NCBI GenBank assembly: GCA_020073345.1 | Contig: JAIQFI010000012.1 | Location: 1 to 64,000 of the forward strand | DNA: 64,000 nt | From: Terriglobia bacterium | Lineage (GTDB): Bacteria; Acidobacteriota; Terriglobia; Bryobacterales; Bryobacteraceae | Direction: 5' to 3' | Shown: in pieces, positions 7,332 through 16,139 of the stretch | How positions within the stretch are numbered: position 1 is the first letter of the stretch | Layout of the letters: every line of letters begins with the position of its first letter | Notes under the pieces: model-generated | Seen by the model: only the letters and a program-made list of their open reading frames with translations | Database searches by the model: none | What the model was told of the DNA's origin: nothing | Translations under genes and position numbers: made by a program

Positions 7332-8075
7332 GTGCTCCGAAGGCCTATTTTTGCGGCTCGCGCGCGCATAGCGCTCCCAAGGTTCGCGAGCGCGCTCACG
7401 CTGATGCTGATCGCAGCTGGCTGCGCCCGGCACAGCACTGCGCGGCTGCCCGCTCCGCCAGCGCGAATCGGTTCCACCGAGACCGGAATCGCCAGTTGGT
7501 ACGGCGTGCCCTATCACGGCCGCCCCAGCGCCTCCGGCGAAATCTTCGATATGGAAAAGCTGACCGCCGCGCATCGCGCCCTGCCTTTCCAGACCTGGGT
7601 CGAAGTCACCAACCTTACGAATGGGAAGCAGGTGGATGTCCGCATCACGGACCGTGGACCCTTCGTCCGTGGACGCATCCTCGATGTATCCATGGCGGCC
7701 GCCCGCCAGCTCGATATGGTGCGAACGGGAACCGCTCGAGTCCGATTGAAGGTCATCATGTCTCCTGTGAACCAGCCTCCTGTGAGGCCGGCTTCAGCGA
7801 ATGCCCCTCCGGTGAATCCCTTAGTCAATCCGCAAACTGTGGCCAAGAGCTATGCGGTGCAGGCGGGCGCCTTCTCCGATCCCTCGCACGCCGAAGCCTT
7901 GCGCGAGACGCTTCCCTTCTCCGATGTGAGAGTGGTTGGACCACAGGGAGAACGACAGGGAGACCCCTCCCTCTGGCGGGTGCTGGTCGGAAGTGCGCTC
8001 AATATTGAAGCAGCCAGCGCTCTAGCCGCCGAGGTAGAGAAGGTGACCGGTCAGGCAATCGTCGTTAAACAATAG
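7332..8075 (+). CDS. rlpA: RlpA-like septal ring lipoprotein with SPOR domain
   Basis: The protein has a lipoprotein signal (basic N-region, LTLMLIAAGC with the lipobox Cys), a double-psi beta-barrel RlpA domain (ETGIASWYGVPYHGRPSASG; TAAHRALPFQTWVEVTNL; VRITDRGPFVRGRILDVS) and a C-terminal SPOR domain (SYAVQAGAFSDPSHAEAL to LWRVLVGS). RlpA is an outer-membrane lipoprotein; in some bacteria it cleaves denuded glycan strands at the septum. The catalytic acid (D in ITDRGPF) and His (H in GVPYHGRPSASG) are present. The frame stays open back to a GTG at 7215, but that stretch covers the minus-strand promoter; the GTG at 7332 follows TAGAAT (7319-7324) by 7 bases and gives a normal signal peptide, so I prefer it. 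Product 247 residues. Confidence 0.85.
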   Translation: MLRRPIFAARARIALPRFASALTLMLIAAGCARHSTARLPAPPARIGSTETGIASWYGVPYHGRPSASGEIFDMEKLTAAHRALPFQTWVEVTNLTNGKQVDVRITDRGPFVRGRILDVSMAAARQLDMVRTGTARVRLKVIMSPVNQPPVRPASANAPPVNPLVNPQTVAKSYAVQAGAFSDPSHAEALRETLPFSDVRVVGPQGERQGDPSLWRVLVGSALNIEAASALAAEVEKVTGQAIVVKQ

Positions 8076-8090
8076 GATAGGTTTAGCATT

Positions 8091-8156
8091 CCCCTCTACC
8101 CCCCGCTGGGGGTCCGACCTACCCCCCACATACCTACCCCGTTCCTCTTTATGGGG
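8091..8156. other. C-rich (minus-strand G-rich) intergenic tract
   Basis: Between rlpA and the sigma-54 activator the plus strand holds four or more runs of four to six C, so the minus strand has G-runs able in principle to form a quadruplex. Within it ACCCCC/GGGGGT (8098-8103 and 8108-8113) also form a short hairpin, which may act as the 3' end of rlpA. No T-run follows. Confidence 0.45.
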
Positions 8157-8166
8157 GTCTAGAGAA

Positions 8167-8231
8167 CCGTTCAAATCGCATGTAGAGTTTATCTGTGGAT
8201 CGCGCACTACAGATTGAACGGCCGCCGTTCA
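8167..8231. promoter_or_regulatory. operator-like cluster of CCGTTCA half-sites
   Basis: Three copies of the half-site occur just before the sigma-54 activator: CCGTTCAA (8167-8174), its inverse TTGAACGG (8214-8221), and CCGTTCA (8225-8231). The last two make a 17-bp palindrome with 7-bp arms and a CCG spacer (8215-8231) whose end touches the AGGAG Shine-Dalgarno. It could be a protein operator for autoregulation or an RNA hairpin that masks the ribosome site. Confidence 0.5.
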
Positions 8232-8239
8232 GGAGTCAA

Positions 8240-9304
8240 ATGGCAACGATGCAAGCTCCGTCAGATGAAACTCGTCACGTACTGGTAGGACAATCGCCGC
8301 GCACCCGCCAGGTTCTCCGGCTGATCGACAAACTCGGCAAATGCCGCTGGCCGGCGCTGCTACTGGGCGAAACCGGAACGGGGAAGGAAGTTGTGGCGCG
8401 CGCGATTCATGCCTTGACGGCCACCAAGGAAGCCTTCGTCACCATCGACTGCTCCTCGATGGTCGGCCCGCTAATGGAAAGCGAACTGTTCGGGCACGTC
8501 AAGGGCGCCTTTACCGGCGCCGCCGCTGCCAAGGTAGGACTGATCGAAGCAGCCAACGGGGGCACGGCGTTCTTCGACGAAATCGGTGAGCTGCCCATGG
8601 ACCTGCAGGCCAAGCTGCTCAGGGTTTTGCAGGAGAAGGAATTCCGGCCGGTGGGGTCGCTGATCACGCGGCGTTCGGATTTCCGCATCATCGCGGCTAC
8701 CAACCGCGATCTGGCCAAGGAGGTGGAAAAGGGCAATTTTCGCCGGGACCTGTATTTCCGCCTGAACGTCATTAATATTCGTTTGGCCCCGCTGCGCGAG
8801 CGCAAAGAAGACATCCCCGCTCTGATCAACCATTTTCTGACCCGCGTCGGCGGGAACCACAACCTGACGGCCGAGGCGATGGAAGTCCTGCTTTCCTACG
8901 ACTGGCCGGGCAACGTTCGCGAGCTCGAAAACTGTGTCCAGCACATGGCGGCCATCAATTCCGGCCCCTTACTGCATCTGGGAGATCTGCCCTCGAACCT
9001 GCGCAACTTCCTAACCGAGAAGAAAGCCCAATACCTCATGGCGGCGGCCGGGACTCCCTTCACCGTGCCCCCTGGATCCGATGGTTCCCCGGCCAATTCC
9101 GATGGTAAGCAAGACGCTTCCCCGGCCATTCCGTCCGCGGTTCAAAATGCCCCGGTCGTAGTACCGCTGCTGGAGCTGGAACGCAGAGCCATTGTGAACG
9201 CGCTCGAATACACCAAGGGAGACCGGTCCGTGGCCGCGCACCTGCTCGGCATCGGCCGCACCACCCTTTACCGGAAGCTCAAAGAGTATCAACTGGAAAA
9301 TTAG
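8240..9304 (+). CDS. sigma-54-dependent activator without receiver domain
   Basis: A 354-residue NtrC-type protein made of an AAA+ sigma-54 interaction domain directly followed by a Fis-type helix-turn-helix. Walker A is [19 protein letters not shown], the sigma-54 contact loop GAFTGA is intact ([15 protein letters not shown]), Walker B is [13 protein letters not shown], and the arginine-finger region is [10 protein letters not shown]. The C-terminal helix-turn-helix is [20 protein letters not shown]. There is only a 25-residue N-terminus, so no phosphorylation or ligand-binding domain controls it, as in PspF-type activators. The ATG at 8240 has AGGAG 4 bases upstream and is preferred over the GTG at 8195. 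The palindrome at 8215-8231 may regulate it. The next gene encodes a degenerate receiver protein. Confidence 0.88.
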   Translation: MATMQAPSDETRHVLVGQSPRTRQVLRLIDKLGKCRWPALLLGETGTGKEVVARAIHALTATKEAFVTIDCSSMVGPLMESELFGHVKGAFTGAAAAKVGLIEAANGGTAFFDEIGELPMDLQAKLLRVLQEKEFRPVGSLITRRSDFRIIAATNRDLAKEVEKGNFRRDLYFRLNVINIRLAPLRERKEDIPALINHFLTRVGGNHNLTAEAMEVLLSYDWPGNVRELENCVQHMAAINSGPLLHLGDLPSNLRNFLTEKKAQYLMAAAGTPFTVPPGSDGSPANSDGKQDASPAIPSAVQNAPVVVPLLELERRAIVNALEYTKGDRSVAAHLLGIGRTTLYRKLKEYQLEN

Positions 9305-9387
9305 GGCGGAGCCGTTTCCGAGCCGGCAGTTTTCGGACGCTGCAGTTCGTTGAGACTCTCGGGCTTCTCAGCCCACTATCTGTTCAA

Positions 9388-10278
9388 GTGACCCTGCGCG
9401 TCCTGCTGGCCGAATCCGGAACCGAAGACACTCTGTTCCTGAGGGATGTTCTGACCGACCTGGACGGCGCGCGGTGCTGGAGCGACTGGGTTCACCTGGA
9501 GACGTCCCACGCGGCCAGCTGGGCCGATACCGCCGCTATCCTGGCAAATGAGGCCGTGGATGTCCTGCTGCTCAATCCGGATCTCCGGGATAGCCAGGGT
9601 GCCGAAACATTCCGCCGGGTCCAGACGGCTGCCCCGGATGTTCCTGTGATTCTCTTGGTAGAACCTTCCGCGACTTCCCTGGCCGAACGGATGGTTCGGG
9701 ACGGCGCGCAGGATTTCCTGCTCAAGAAAGAGGTGGACTGCGTGCCGCTGGCCCGAGCCATCCGCAACGCTCTGGAGCGGCATCGTCTGCTGGCAGCCGC
9801 GCGAGCGACGTCCATGACGGATCAGCTCACGGGCCTGCTCACGCGTCCTGCATTCCTGACGCTGGCGGAGCGCGATCGCCTGCTCGCCGAGCGACTCAGC
9901 CGGAAAATGATGGTCGTGATGGCCGAACACGTTGAGCCAGCCGCTCTGGACGGCGGCGCACAACCTCATGGCGCTCAACGGCAGGATTTGGCTCTGGTTG
10001 GGGCCGCCGACGATCTCCGCCGCCTGGCAGGCCCCGCTGCTCTGTTGGCGCGGCTAGGTCCCTCGCGGTTCGGCTTGGTGGTGCTCGACACCTTGGCTGA
10101 GTCGGTCGAAGAAATCGGCGCGCGCCTGAACACTGCGGTTACCGATGGCAGTCTCGCGTTCGGGGCCGCCGTGTTCGACCCCCATCGACCGGTGTCGCTG
10201 GACGCTCTGCTCGAGCAGGCTGACCATGATCTGCATCAAGAGCGCCTCCGCCCCAAAGCCAATAACGTGGTTATGTAG
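9388..10278 (+). CDS. pseudo-receiver protein with degenerate GGDEF-like domain
   Basis: A 296-residue protein from a GTG start. Residues 1-130 have a receiver-domain fold, but the phosphoacceptor is lost: where receivers read LLLDLxLPDSQG, this reads LLLNPDLRDSQG, with Asn63 at the acceptor position. The acidic pair at the end of the first strand is also weak (LLAESGTED), while the conserved Lys region (FLLKKE) remains. Residues about 142-290 begin MTDQLTGLLTRPAFL, the entry motif of GGDEF domains, but at the signature loop the sequence is RLGPSRFGLVV, so no diguanylate cyclase activity is expected. It probably works as a phosphorylation-independent adaptor. It follows the sigma-54 activator by 83 bases and a stem-loop lies 2 bases after its stop. 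Confidence 0.72.
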   Translation: MTLRVLLAESGTEDTLFLRDVLTDLDGARCWSDWVHLETSHAASWADTAAILANEAVDVLLLNPDLRDSQGAETFRRVQTAAPDVPVILLVEPSATSLAERMVRDGAQDFLLKKEVDCVPLARAIRNALERHRLLAAARATSMTDQLTGLLTRPAFLTLAERDRLLAERLSRKMMVVMAEHVEPAALDGGAQPHGAQRQDLALVGAADDLRRLAGPAALLARLGPSRFGLVVLDTLAESVEEIGARLNTAVTDGSLAFGAAVFDPHRPVSLDALLEQADHDLHQERLRPKANNVVM

Positions 10279-10279
10279 A

Positions 10280-10313
10280 GGCGAGGTCGACTTGCGGGCA
10301 AGCCTGTCTCGCC
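10280..10313. repeat. stem-loop directly after the pseudo-receiver gene
   Basis: Nested arms GGCGAG/CTCGCC (10280-10285, 10308-10313), AGG/CCT and CTTG/CAAG (10291-10294, 10299-10302) with loop CGGG form a long imperfect hairpin. There is no T-run on either side. It may protect the 3' end of the upstream mRNA or terminate weakly. Confidence 0.5.
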
Positions 10314-10333
10314 CAATGCGATCATGACGGACA

Positions 10334-11371
10334 GTGCACGTCGCCCTCGACGCTACCTACAGCCTGGACCGGAATCTGTCCGGCGTGGGAGTATACTCGC
10401 GCGAAGTGCTCTTCGGTCTGGCGCGTTCCCATCCCCAGGACCGTTTCCTATTCTGCTACCGCCCTCATCGCTTCTTGCGCTCCTTCCGCGATCCCTTACC
10501 CAGGAATGCCGTTCGCCGGCTCCTGCGCGGTGCGCCCAAGGCCGACCTGTTTCACGCCTTGAACCAGCGCGTGGACGCACCCGGCCGCAGGACCGTCACA
10601 ACATTTCACGATCTGTTTGTCATCACCGGCGAGTATTCGACACCCGAGTTTCGCGCACGGTTCGCTGGACAAGCTCGGGAAGCCGCGCGCCGTAGTGACC
10701 TGATCATCGCTGTCTCGCGCTTCACCGCCGGCCAGGTGGAGGAATTCCTGGGGGTGGAGCCTTCCCGCATCCGGGTGATCCCGCACGGCGTTCACGTCCC
10801 TCCTGAACGATCCTCGCCGCGCCAGAACCTGGTGTTATGCGTCGGCGCCATACAGCGGCGAAAGAACGTTGCGCGTTTGGTCCGGGCCTTCGAGCGCATG
10901 CCCGCGACATGGCGCTTGGCGCTGGCTGGAGCAGCGGACGGCTTCGGCGCCGCTGAAGAGCTCCACGCGGTGGAGACCAGCTCGCGCAAGAGCGACATCG
11001 ACGTTCTTGGCTACGTCACGCAGACGGAGCTCGAGGCCCTCTATCGCCGGGCGCGCATCTTCGCCTTCCCATCGCTCGATGAAGGCTTTGGGATGCCGGT
11101 GCTGGAGGCGATGGCGAACTCCGTTCCGGTGATCACCTCGCTCCGTTCGGCTCTGCCGGAGGTAGCTGGAGATGCAGCTCTGCTGGTGAATCCGCAGGAT
11201 CCGGAGGAGCTCACCGCCGCGCTGGTGCGCTTAGCGTCGGACGATGCCTTGCGGGCCGATCTAGCCGCGCGCGGGCGCGAGCGCGCTTTGCAGTTTTCCT
11301 GGGAATCCGCGCTCGGCCAAACCTGGGAGGTTTATCGGGAACTTACCGGCTCAACGGCTCCGCCGGATTGA
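10334..11371 (+). CDS. family 4 (GT-B) glycosyltransferase
   Basis: A 345-residue GT-B glycosyltransferase. The N-terminal Rossmann half shows the acceptor-side glycine turn (LSGVGVYSREVL) and ADLFHALNQRVDAP, then FHDLFVITGEYSTPEF and DLIIAVSRFTAGQVEEFLG. The C-terminal nucleotide-sugar half begins VLCVGAIQRRKNVARLVRAF and has the hallmark FAFPSLDEGFGMPVLEAMA with the conserved ExxxxxxxE glutamates. It probably adds a hexose or mannose to a lipid or polysaccharide at the cytoplasmic face of the membrane. It starts with GTG. Its 3' end overlaps the convergent membrane-protein gene by 40 bases. Donor and acceptor cannot be told. Confidence 0.86.
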   Translation: MHVALDATYSLDRNLSGVGVYSREVLFGLARSHPQDRFLFCYRPHRFLRSFRDPLPRNAVRRLLRGAPKADLFHALNQRVDAPGRRTVTTFHDLFVITGEYSTPEFRARFAGQAREAARRSDLIIAVSRFTAGQVEEFLGVEPSRIRVIPHGVHVPPERSSPRQNLVLCVGAIQRRKNVARLVRAFERMPATWRLALAGAADGFGAAEELHAVETSSRKSDIDVLGYVTQTELEALYRRARIFAFPSLDEGFGMPVLEAMANSVPVITSLRSALPEVAGDAALLVNPQDPEELTAALVRLASDDALRADLAARGRERALQFSWESALGQTWEVYRELTGSTAPPD

Positions 11372-12348
11372 CCTTCCGCCGCAGCGCCTTTTCTCAATTC
11401 CCCGAGTTTGGCGCCAGTAATCGCCAACGCGATGAATCCTGCGATTAACGGCATGACCTTGACCACGCCCCACAAGACCAGGGAGAAACGAGCCGCCTCC
11501 GAAGAATCGACGTTGTAAGCCCGCTCCAGGAACTCCTTGGTCACAATCTGAAAAAACCCCAGGCTGGCCGGAGCCTGGGGAACAATGCTCGCCAGCCGCA
11601 GGATCAACATCAAGGCGGCGGCCGCACCGAGTCCGAGATCGAAGCCATACGCCTGGAATGCAGCCCAGATGGGGATTACCTGTAATAACAAATACGGAAC
11701 GCTTTGCAGCAGCGCGAGGTAGAGATAGCGGGAATGGCCGATCCGGGCCAGATCGTCCATCAACACGGCCAAGTGATGCCGCCAGCCCCGCCGGCGCAGT
11801 GCGGATCGCGGGGGGCGGGGCCGAAATAGCGCCAAACCGAGGATCACGGCTCCCCCGAGCACAAACAAGCCGAGCCCGTCGTTCACGTATCCCAGCTGCT
11901 TTGGCAACTCCACATACTTCAACGAAAGCCACAGTCCGAGCCATAACCAGCCGCCATCGAACACACGCTCAATGAGCACGCTCGCTACGGAGACGGAAAA
12001 AGGCAATTGAGTCCAGCGGGTCACCAGGAAGCAGCGCACGGCTTCGCCCCCGCGGAAAGGCAGAACCTCGCTCGCGAAGAGCCCGACATAGATGGCTCGA
12101 ACCGCCTGCCGGAAGCTGAGCGCCACCACGGGGCGCAGCACCAGGCGCCAGCGTACTGCCTGAGACAGGTAGACGATCAGCTCCAAGGCGCCGGCCAGTG
12201 CCACCCACCCGTAGTCGATGGTGGCAAGATCGTCCTTGAGGTCGCCAAAACCTACGTCGCGAAGAGCCCAAACCAGGCATCCGAGCGACGCCAAGTTGAT
12301 CAGGATAAGAACGACCCAGCGGGTCCTTTGAGACTGCGGCTCTGCCAA
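11332..12348 (-). CDS. LPG-synthase-TM (UPF0104) family membrane protein
   Basis: A polytopic membrane protein of 338 residues with about eight hydrophobic segments. It fits the lysylphosphatidylglycerol synthase transmembrane family, which also includes AglD-like proteins acting in glycan assembly: [16 protein letters not shown] at the N-terminus, [39 protein letters not shown], and [16 protein letters not shown]. It lacks the soluble aminoacyl-transfer domain of MprF, so it is not a lysyl-PG synthase itself; a flippase or glycan-export role is usual speculation. Frames are open further upstream to an ATG at 12414, but the TTG at 12348 is preceded 6 bases upstream by TATGAT and gives family length. 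It is convergent with, and overlaps, the glycosyltransferase gene, a likely partner. Confidence 0.8.
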   Translation of the reverse strand: MAEPQSQRTRWVVLILINLASLGCLVWALRDVGFGDLKDDLATIDYGWVALAGALELIVYLSQAVRWRLVLRPVVALSFRQAVRAIYVGLFASEVLPFRGGEAVRCFLVTRWTQLPFSVSVASVLIERVFDGGWLWLGLWLSLKYVELPKQLGYVNDGLGLFVLGGAVILGLALFRPRPPRSALRRRGWRHHLAVLMDDLARIGHSRYLYLALLQSVPYLLLQVIPIWAAFQAYGFDLGLGAAAALMLILRLASIVPQAPASLGFFQIVTKEFLERAYNVDSSEAARFSLVLWGVVKVMPLIAGFIALAITGAKLGELRKGAAAEGQSGGAVEPVSSR

Positions 12349-12400
12349 ACACCCATCATACAGCGGTGATACTGTGCGGCCTGTGACGTTCTCGCTAACG

Positions 12401-12406
12401 TACAAT
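12401..12406 (+). promoter_or_regulatory. candidate -10 box for the dienelactone hydrolase gene
   Basis: TACAAT ends 6 bases before the ATG at 12413 and no Shine-Dalgarno is present, suggesting a leaderless transcript. The divergent TATGAT for the minus-strand gene lies about 40 bases away. Confidence 0.35.
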
Positions 12407-12412
12407 AACGCC

Positions 12413-13279
12413 ATGGCTACATCGGATCTCAAGAGCCTTCTGCCAGATGTTCTCCCGGAAAACCGCCGCGATTTTCTGGTGAGCAAGCTGGCCGTGGGTT
12501 TTGCCCTGGCAGTTCGCCCGATCGGCGCGCAGACGATCGTCACGGACACCAAGGGCCTCACCGCCGGCGAGGTTCAAATTCTCATGGCCGACGGGAAAAT
12601 GGTTCCTGCTTACCGCGCTCGACCGACCGGCGGCGGCCGGTTCCCCACGGTTCTGGTGGTGCAGGAGATCTTCGGAGTTCACGAACATATCAAGGACCTG
12701 TGCCGTCGTTTGGCCAAGTCCGGCTACATGGCGGTTGCCCCGGAGTTGTTCGCGCGCCAGGGCGACGTGTCGAAGATCGAGAATATTCAGGAGATCATCG
12801 ACAAAGTGGTTTCCAAGGTACCGGACAGCCAGGTGATGAGCGATCTGGACTCCACCGCCGCATGGGCCACTAAGAACGGTGGAAGCACCACGCGGCTGGC
12901 GATCACCGGCTTCTGCTGGGGCGGCCGCATCGTGTGGATGTACGCTGCACACAATCCCAAGCTCGACGCCGGCGCGGCTTGGTACGGCCGTCTGGAAGGG
13001 GACAAGAACGCCATGACGCCCAAGAATCCGCTGGATTACGCCGGCGGATTCAAAGCTCCGGTGATCGGCTTCTACGGGGGCAAAGATACTGGCATCCCCC
13101 TGGAATCCATCGAGCGCATGCGAGGGGCTCTGAAGGTGGTCGGCGACGAGTCGGAAATCAACGTGTATCCCCAAGCGCAGCACGGCTTCAACGCCGACTA
13201 TCGGCCCAGCTACAAGAAAGACGACGCGGAGGACGCCTGGAAGAAGATGCTGGCCTGGTTCAAAAAATACGGCGTGTGA
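12413..13279 (+). CDS. dienelactone hydrolase family protein, Tat-exported
   Basis: A 288-residue alpha/beta hydrolase. The N-terminus has a twin-arginine signal ([19 protein letters not shown], cleavage near GAQ), so it should be folded in the cytoplasm and exported to the periplasm. The dienelactone hydrolase triad is visible: nucleophile Cys in [12 protein letters not shown], Asp in [12 protein letters not shown] and His in [14 protein letters not shown]; the [17 protein letters not shown] strand is also typical. Such proteins hydrolyse lactones or other small esters; the true substrate is unknown. The following acetyltransferase gene starts inside its last codons (GTGTGA), implying coupled translation. 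Confidence 0.88.
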   Translation: MATSDLKSLLPDVLPENRRDFLVSKLAVGFALAVRPIGAQTIVTDTKGLTAGEVQILMADGKMVPAYRARPTGGGRFPTVLVVQEIFGVHEHIKDLCRRLAKSGYMAVAPELFARQGDVSKIENIQEIIDKVVSKVPDSQVMSDLDSTAAWATKNGGSTTRLAITGFCWGGRIVWMYAAHNPKLDAGAAWYGRLEGDKNAMTPKNPLDYAGGFKAPVIGFYGGKDTGIPLESIERMRGALKVVGDESEINVYPQAQHGFNADYRPSYKKDDAEDAWKKMLAWFKKYGV

Positions 13280-13863
13280 ATGTCCACCCCGTTACGCTGC
13301 CAGGCCGTCACGTCCGGCTGGAACCCTTGGCGCAGACGCATCATGCGGCCTTGTGCGCCATCGGGCTCGACCCCGAGCTTTGGGAGTTGATCCCGTATCG
13401 GGTAACCACGCCGGAGGAAATGGCCGCCTACATCCAATCCGCCTTGGACGCACAAGCCGCGGGTAGCGTATTGCCGTTCGCTACAGTGCACGCCCCTTCG
13501 GGGCTGGTGATCGGAAGCACGCGCTACATGAACATCGACCCAGCGAACCGCCGGTTGGAAATCGGCGCGACGTGGATCGCCGGACCCTGGCGGCGCACTC
13601 CTGTCAATACCGAAGCCAAATACCTGATGCTTCGGCACGCGTTCGAGACCCTCGGCTGTATTCGCGTCGAACTGAAGACCGACTCGCTGAACCAGCGTTC
13701 CCGCAATGCGATCCGACGGATCGGCGCGTCGGAAGAAGGCACGCTGCGGCAGCACATGATCACGTGGAGCGGCCGCCTGCGCGACTCGGTCTATTTCAGC
13801 ATTCTCGATTCGGAATGGCCTCGCGTGAAGCAGGATCTGGAACACAAACTCGCTAGCGACTGA
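13276..13863 (+). CDS. GNAT-family N-acetyltransferase (RimJ/RimL type)
   Basis: A 195-residue acetyltransferase beginning [20 protein letters not shown] at the GTG that overlaps the stop of the preceding hydrolase gene. It resembles the RimJ/RimL group: [21 protein letters not shown], the acetyl-CoA-binding region [20 protein letters not shown], and [20 protein letters not shown] followed by [12 protein letters not shown]. Substrate is unknown; related enzymes acetylate ribosomal proteins, amino acids or antibiotics. Its end overlaps the convergent exchanger gene by 11 bases. Confidence 0.88.
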   Translation: MNVHPVTLPGRHVRLEPLAQTHHAALCAIGLDPELWELIPYRVTTPEEMAAYIQSALDAQAAGSVLPFATVHAPSGLVIGSTRYMNIDPANRRLEIGATWIAGPWRRTPVNTEAKYLMLRHAFETLGCIRVELKTDSLNQRSRNAIRRIGASEEGTLRQHMITWSGRLRDSVYFSILDSEWPRVKQDLEHKLASD

Positions 13864-15049
13864 TGTGTTCTTTCCAGATCCGCAAGAAATGCCCCGGCGC
13901 CAGCACCTGGCGATGGCCTACAAGCATGCGCAGCATCTCTACGCCGGCCCATACGAAATACAGGACCGTGACCGGCTTCGCCCATGAGGAATGGACGAAC
14001 GGGATCCAGAAGAACACAAACATGATGGCCGCCTCATACCAGGCGAGCTGCATATTCATCAGGAAAATCATGCCGACCACCGCCTGGCCCAGGGTCAACA
14101 GCAGCTCGACCCGCTGCTCCGGGTCGAACACGATCGGCGTCACGCCGCCCACGCTGATCGAGAGTACGATCGGCAGCATGGCCGTGAGGAGCGTCCACTG
14201 GTTGATATTGCTCGAAACCATGTTCATCAGCGCCATCGGCGCGCGGTCCACTGAACGAGCCCAGTAAAATGTCGACGCCATTTCCGGAAACTCGGAAACC
14301 ACCGGCGCTACCCACTGGATAAATACGAACGCGGGAATGCCGACAGCCGCCGAAAGCGCCAGCAGACTGGCCAGAAATGGCTCCGCGGCGACGTAAATCA
14401 GGATTCCGCCGAACAGAAACAGGCCGCTGATGATCGCGATCCGCATCATGCGCGGCGAAGTGACGATCTTGCGCGGAATCGCTTCCAGATCTTCGATGGT
14501 CTCCGGATCCTCCGGCGGCATCCGGCTCAGGATCAGCAGGTACGCTGCGTACAGCAGGATCAGCCCCGCGCCGTCATAGACGGTGAGCGATCCTTTCCAG
14601 GCAATCACGCCGACGTAGACCAGCGGCGCGGCCAGCCCCAACACTTCCACGGCGTGATGCTCCTCGAGCCGGATCACCTTGAGCGGTGCGCCCCCGCGCC
14701 GGCGTTGGAACATCGCGGCAGTGAAGTAGATCACCGGCCAACCAAAGCCCGTGAGCAACCGCAACGCACCGGTAAGATTCGCCAGCAGGAACTGGACCTG
14801 CTGGTGCCAGGCCAGCACGGCTTCCACGGCGAACTCCGGCAGCGTTTGCAGCCACGCGAGAATAGCCAGCGCGAACCCCTGCGCGATGAAGAACTGCGCC
14901 GACTCGGCCGCCCAGGCGATGGCGATCGCGGACACCAGAATCGCGGGCCCCGCCCAGAGCACCGTGGAGGGATGCGCCTCCGCCAGAGGCACAACCAACA
15001 GGAGTAAGAGGAAAAACGAAGGGGTTTTCCGTGGGGTCAACAGGCCCAT
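13853..15049 (-). CDS. sodium/calcium exchanger-like (CaCA) membrane protein
   Basis: A 398-residue protein with about ten hydrophobic segments in two halves. Each half has the acidic motif of cation/Ca2+ exchangers: AWLQTLPEFAVEAVLAW in the first and VAPVVSEFPEMASTFYW in the second, the latter followed by NMVSSNINQWTLLTAMLP. These glutamates normally bind the exchanged cations. The first residues (LTPRKTPSFFLLLLLVVPLA) may be a signal peptide or first helix. It is more divergent than YrbG-type exchangers and an ion other than calcium is possible. Its ATG shares a CCATGG with an ATG of the opposite strand just before aroB. Confidence 0.78.
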   Translation of the reverse strand: MGLLTPRKTPSFFLLLLLVVPLAEAHPSTVLWAGPAILVSAIAIAWAAESAQFFIAQGFALAILAWLQTLPEFAVEAVLAWHQQVQFLLANLTGALRLLTGFGWPVIYFTAAMFQRRRGGAPLKVIRLEEHHAVEVLGLAAPLVYVGVIAWKGSLTVYDGAGLILLYAAYLLILSRMPPEDPETIEDLEAIPRKIVTSPRMMRIAIISGLFLFGGILIYVAAEPFLASLLALSAAVGIPAFVFIQWVAPVVSEFPEMASTFYWARSVDRAPMALMNMVSSNINQWTLLTAMLPIVLSISVGGVTPIVFDPEQRVELLLTLGQAVVGMIFLMNMQLAWYEAAIMFVFFWIPFVHSSWAKPVTVLYFVWAGVEMLRMLVGHRQVLAPGHFLRIWKEHISR

Positions 15050-15065
15050 GGTACAACGAACGTAT

Positions 15066-16139
15066 ATGCCCAGCTTTCGCGTGGAAACGCCGCAGCGAGC
15101 CTATGACGCCGTCGTCGAACGCGGCTCGCTGGCGCGCGTTGCGGAATTCCTGCCGCCGCGCTCCGGCATGGTGTTTGTCGTTACCACCCCGGACGTGTTC
15201 AAGCTGCATGGCAAAAGCCTCCATCAAGCGATCGCCGATCACAAGCACAAGGTTCTTTTTTTTCCCGGCGGCGAGCCGAACAAACGGCTTTCCCGACTCG
15301 AAGCGCTGGCGGAGCAGATGATGGAAGCCGGCGGCGACCGCTCAAGCGTCGTAGTGGCCTTCGGCGGCGGCATCGTCGGCGACTTGGCCGGATTCCTCGC
15401 GGCTGTTTTCATGCGCGGAATTCCGGTGATTCAGGTCCCCACCACGCTTCTCGCCCAAGTGGACGCCGCCGTGGGCGGCAAAACCGGCGTGAATCTGGTC
15501 GCGGGGAAAAACCTGCTGGGCAGCTTTCATCAGCCTCTGGCGGTGCTCATCGATCCGGAGGTTCTCCGGACCTTGCCCGCACGCGAATATCGGGCCGGCC
15601 TCTACGAAATCATCAAGTGCGGCGTGATCCGCGACGCCGAACTGTTCGGAGTGATGGATCAGTGCGCGCCCGCCATACTGGCCCAGGAGCCCGCAACGCT
15701 CGAGCGCATCATCGCCGCGGCCGTGCGCATCAAAGCAGAAGTCGTCACGGCCGACGAGCGTGAGGGCGATCTCCGCCGCATCCTCAACTTTGGCCACACC
15801 TTCGGCCATGCGCTTGAGGCCGAAACACGCTACGAACGTTTCCTGCACGGTGAAGCGATCGCCTGGGGGATGCGCGCCGCGACCATCCTCGCGGAAAAAA
15901 CCGGCCCGCTCGGCGCTCCCGAGGCCGCCGCGATCCACAGCGTGATCGCCAAGTACGGGTCGATTCCTTCAGTCGACGGAGTCGACGCCGGAAATCTGGC
16001 GGCGAGACTTCGCAGCGATAAGAAAACGGTCCAAGGCCAGATTCACTTTGTTCTCCCGGTGAAGATCGGCAAGGTCACCATCGTTTCCGGACTCGATGAT
16101 CGCCTGGTACTGGAATCGATGCAAGCGGCGTTGCGATGA
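15066..16139 (+). CDS. aroB: 3-dehydroquinate synthase
   Basis: Converts DAHP to 3-dehydroquinate, step two of the shikimate pathway. Product 357 residues from the ATG at 15066 (MPSFRVETPQRAYDAVVERG); an ATG at 15048 is also in frame. Diagnostic motifs are VVAFGGGIVGDLAGFLAAVF, IQVPTTLLAQVDAAVGGKTG, the zinc-ligand regions YRAGLYEIIKCGVI and LNFGHTFGHALE, and the final DKKTVQGQIHFVLP. ubiE begins within its stop codon (ATGA), so the two are cotranslated; linking the shikimate route with menaquinone methylation is sensible since chorismate feeds menaquinone. aroA lies 17 kb away at 32866. Confidence 0.95.
   Translation: MPSFRVETPQRAYDAVVERGSLARVAEFLPPRSGMVFVVTTPDVFKLHGKSLHQAIADHKHKVLFFPGGEPNKRLSRLEALAEQMMEAGGDRSSVVVAFGGGIVGDLAGFLAAVFMRGIPVIQVPTTLLAQVDAAVGGKTGVNLVAGKNLLGSFHQPLAVLIDPEVLRTLPAREYRAGLYEIIKCGVIRDAELFGVMDQCAPAILAQEPATLERIIAAAVRIKAEVVTADEREGDLRRILNFGHTFGHALEAETRYERFLHGEAIAWGMRAATILAEKTGPLGAPEAAAIHSVIAKYGSIPSVDGVDAGNLAARLRSDKKTVQGQIHFVLPVKIGKVTIVSGLDDRLVLESMQAALR

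Noticed and set aside
8195-8239. Upstream GTG start for the sigma-54 activator
   Set aside because: It would place the palindromic element inside the coding region and has no ribosome site; the ATG at 8240 has AGGAG at proper distance.
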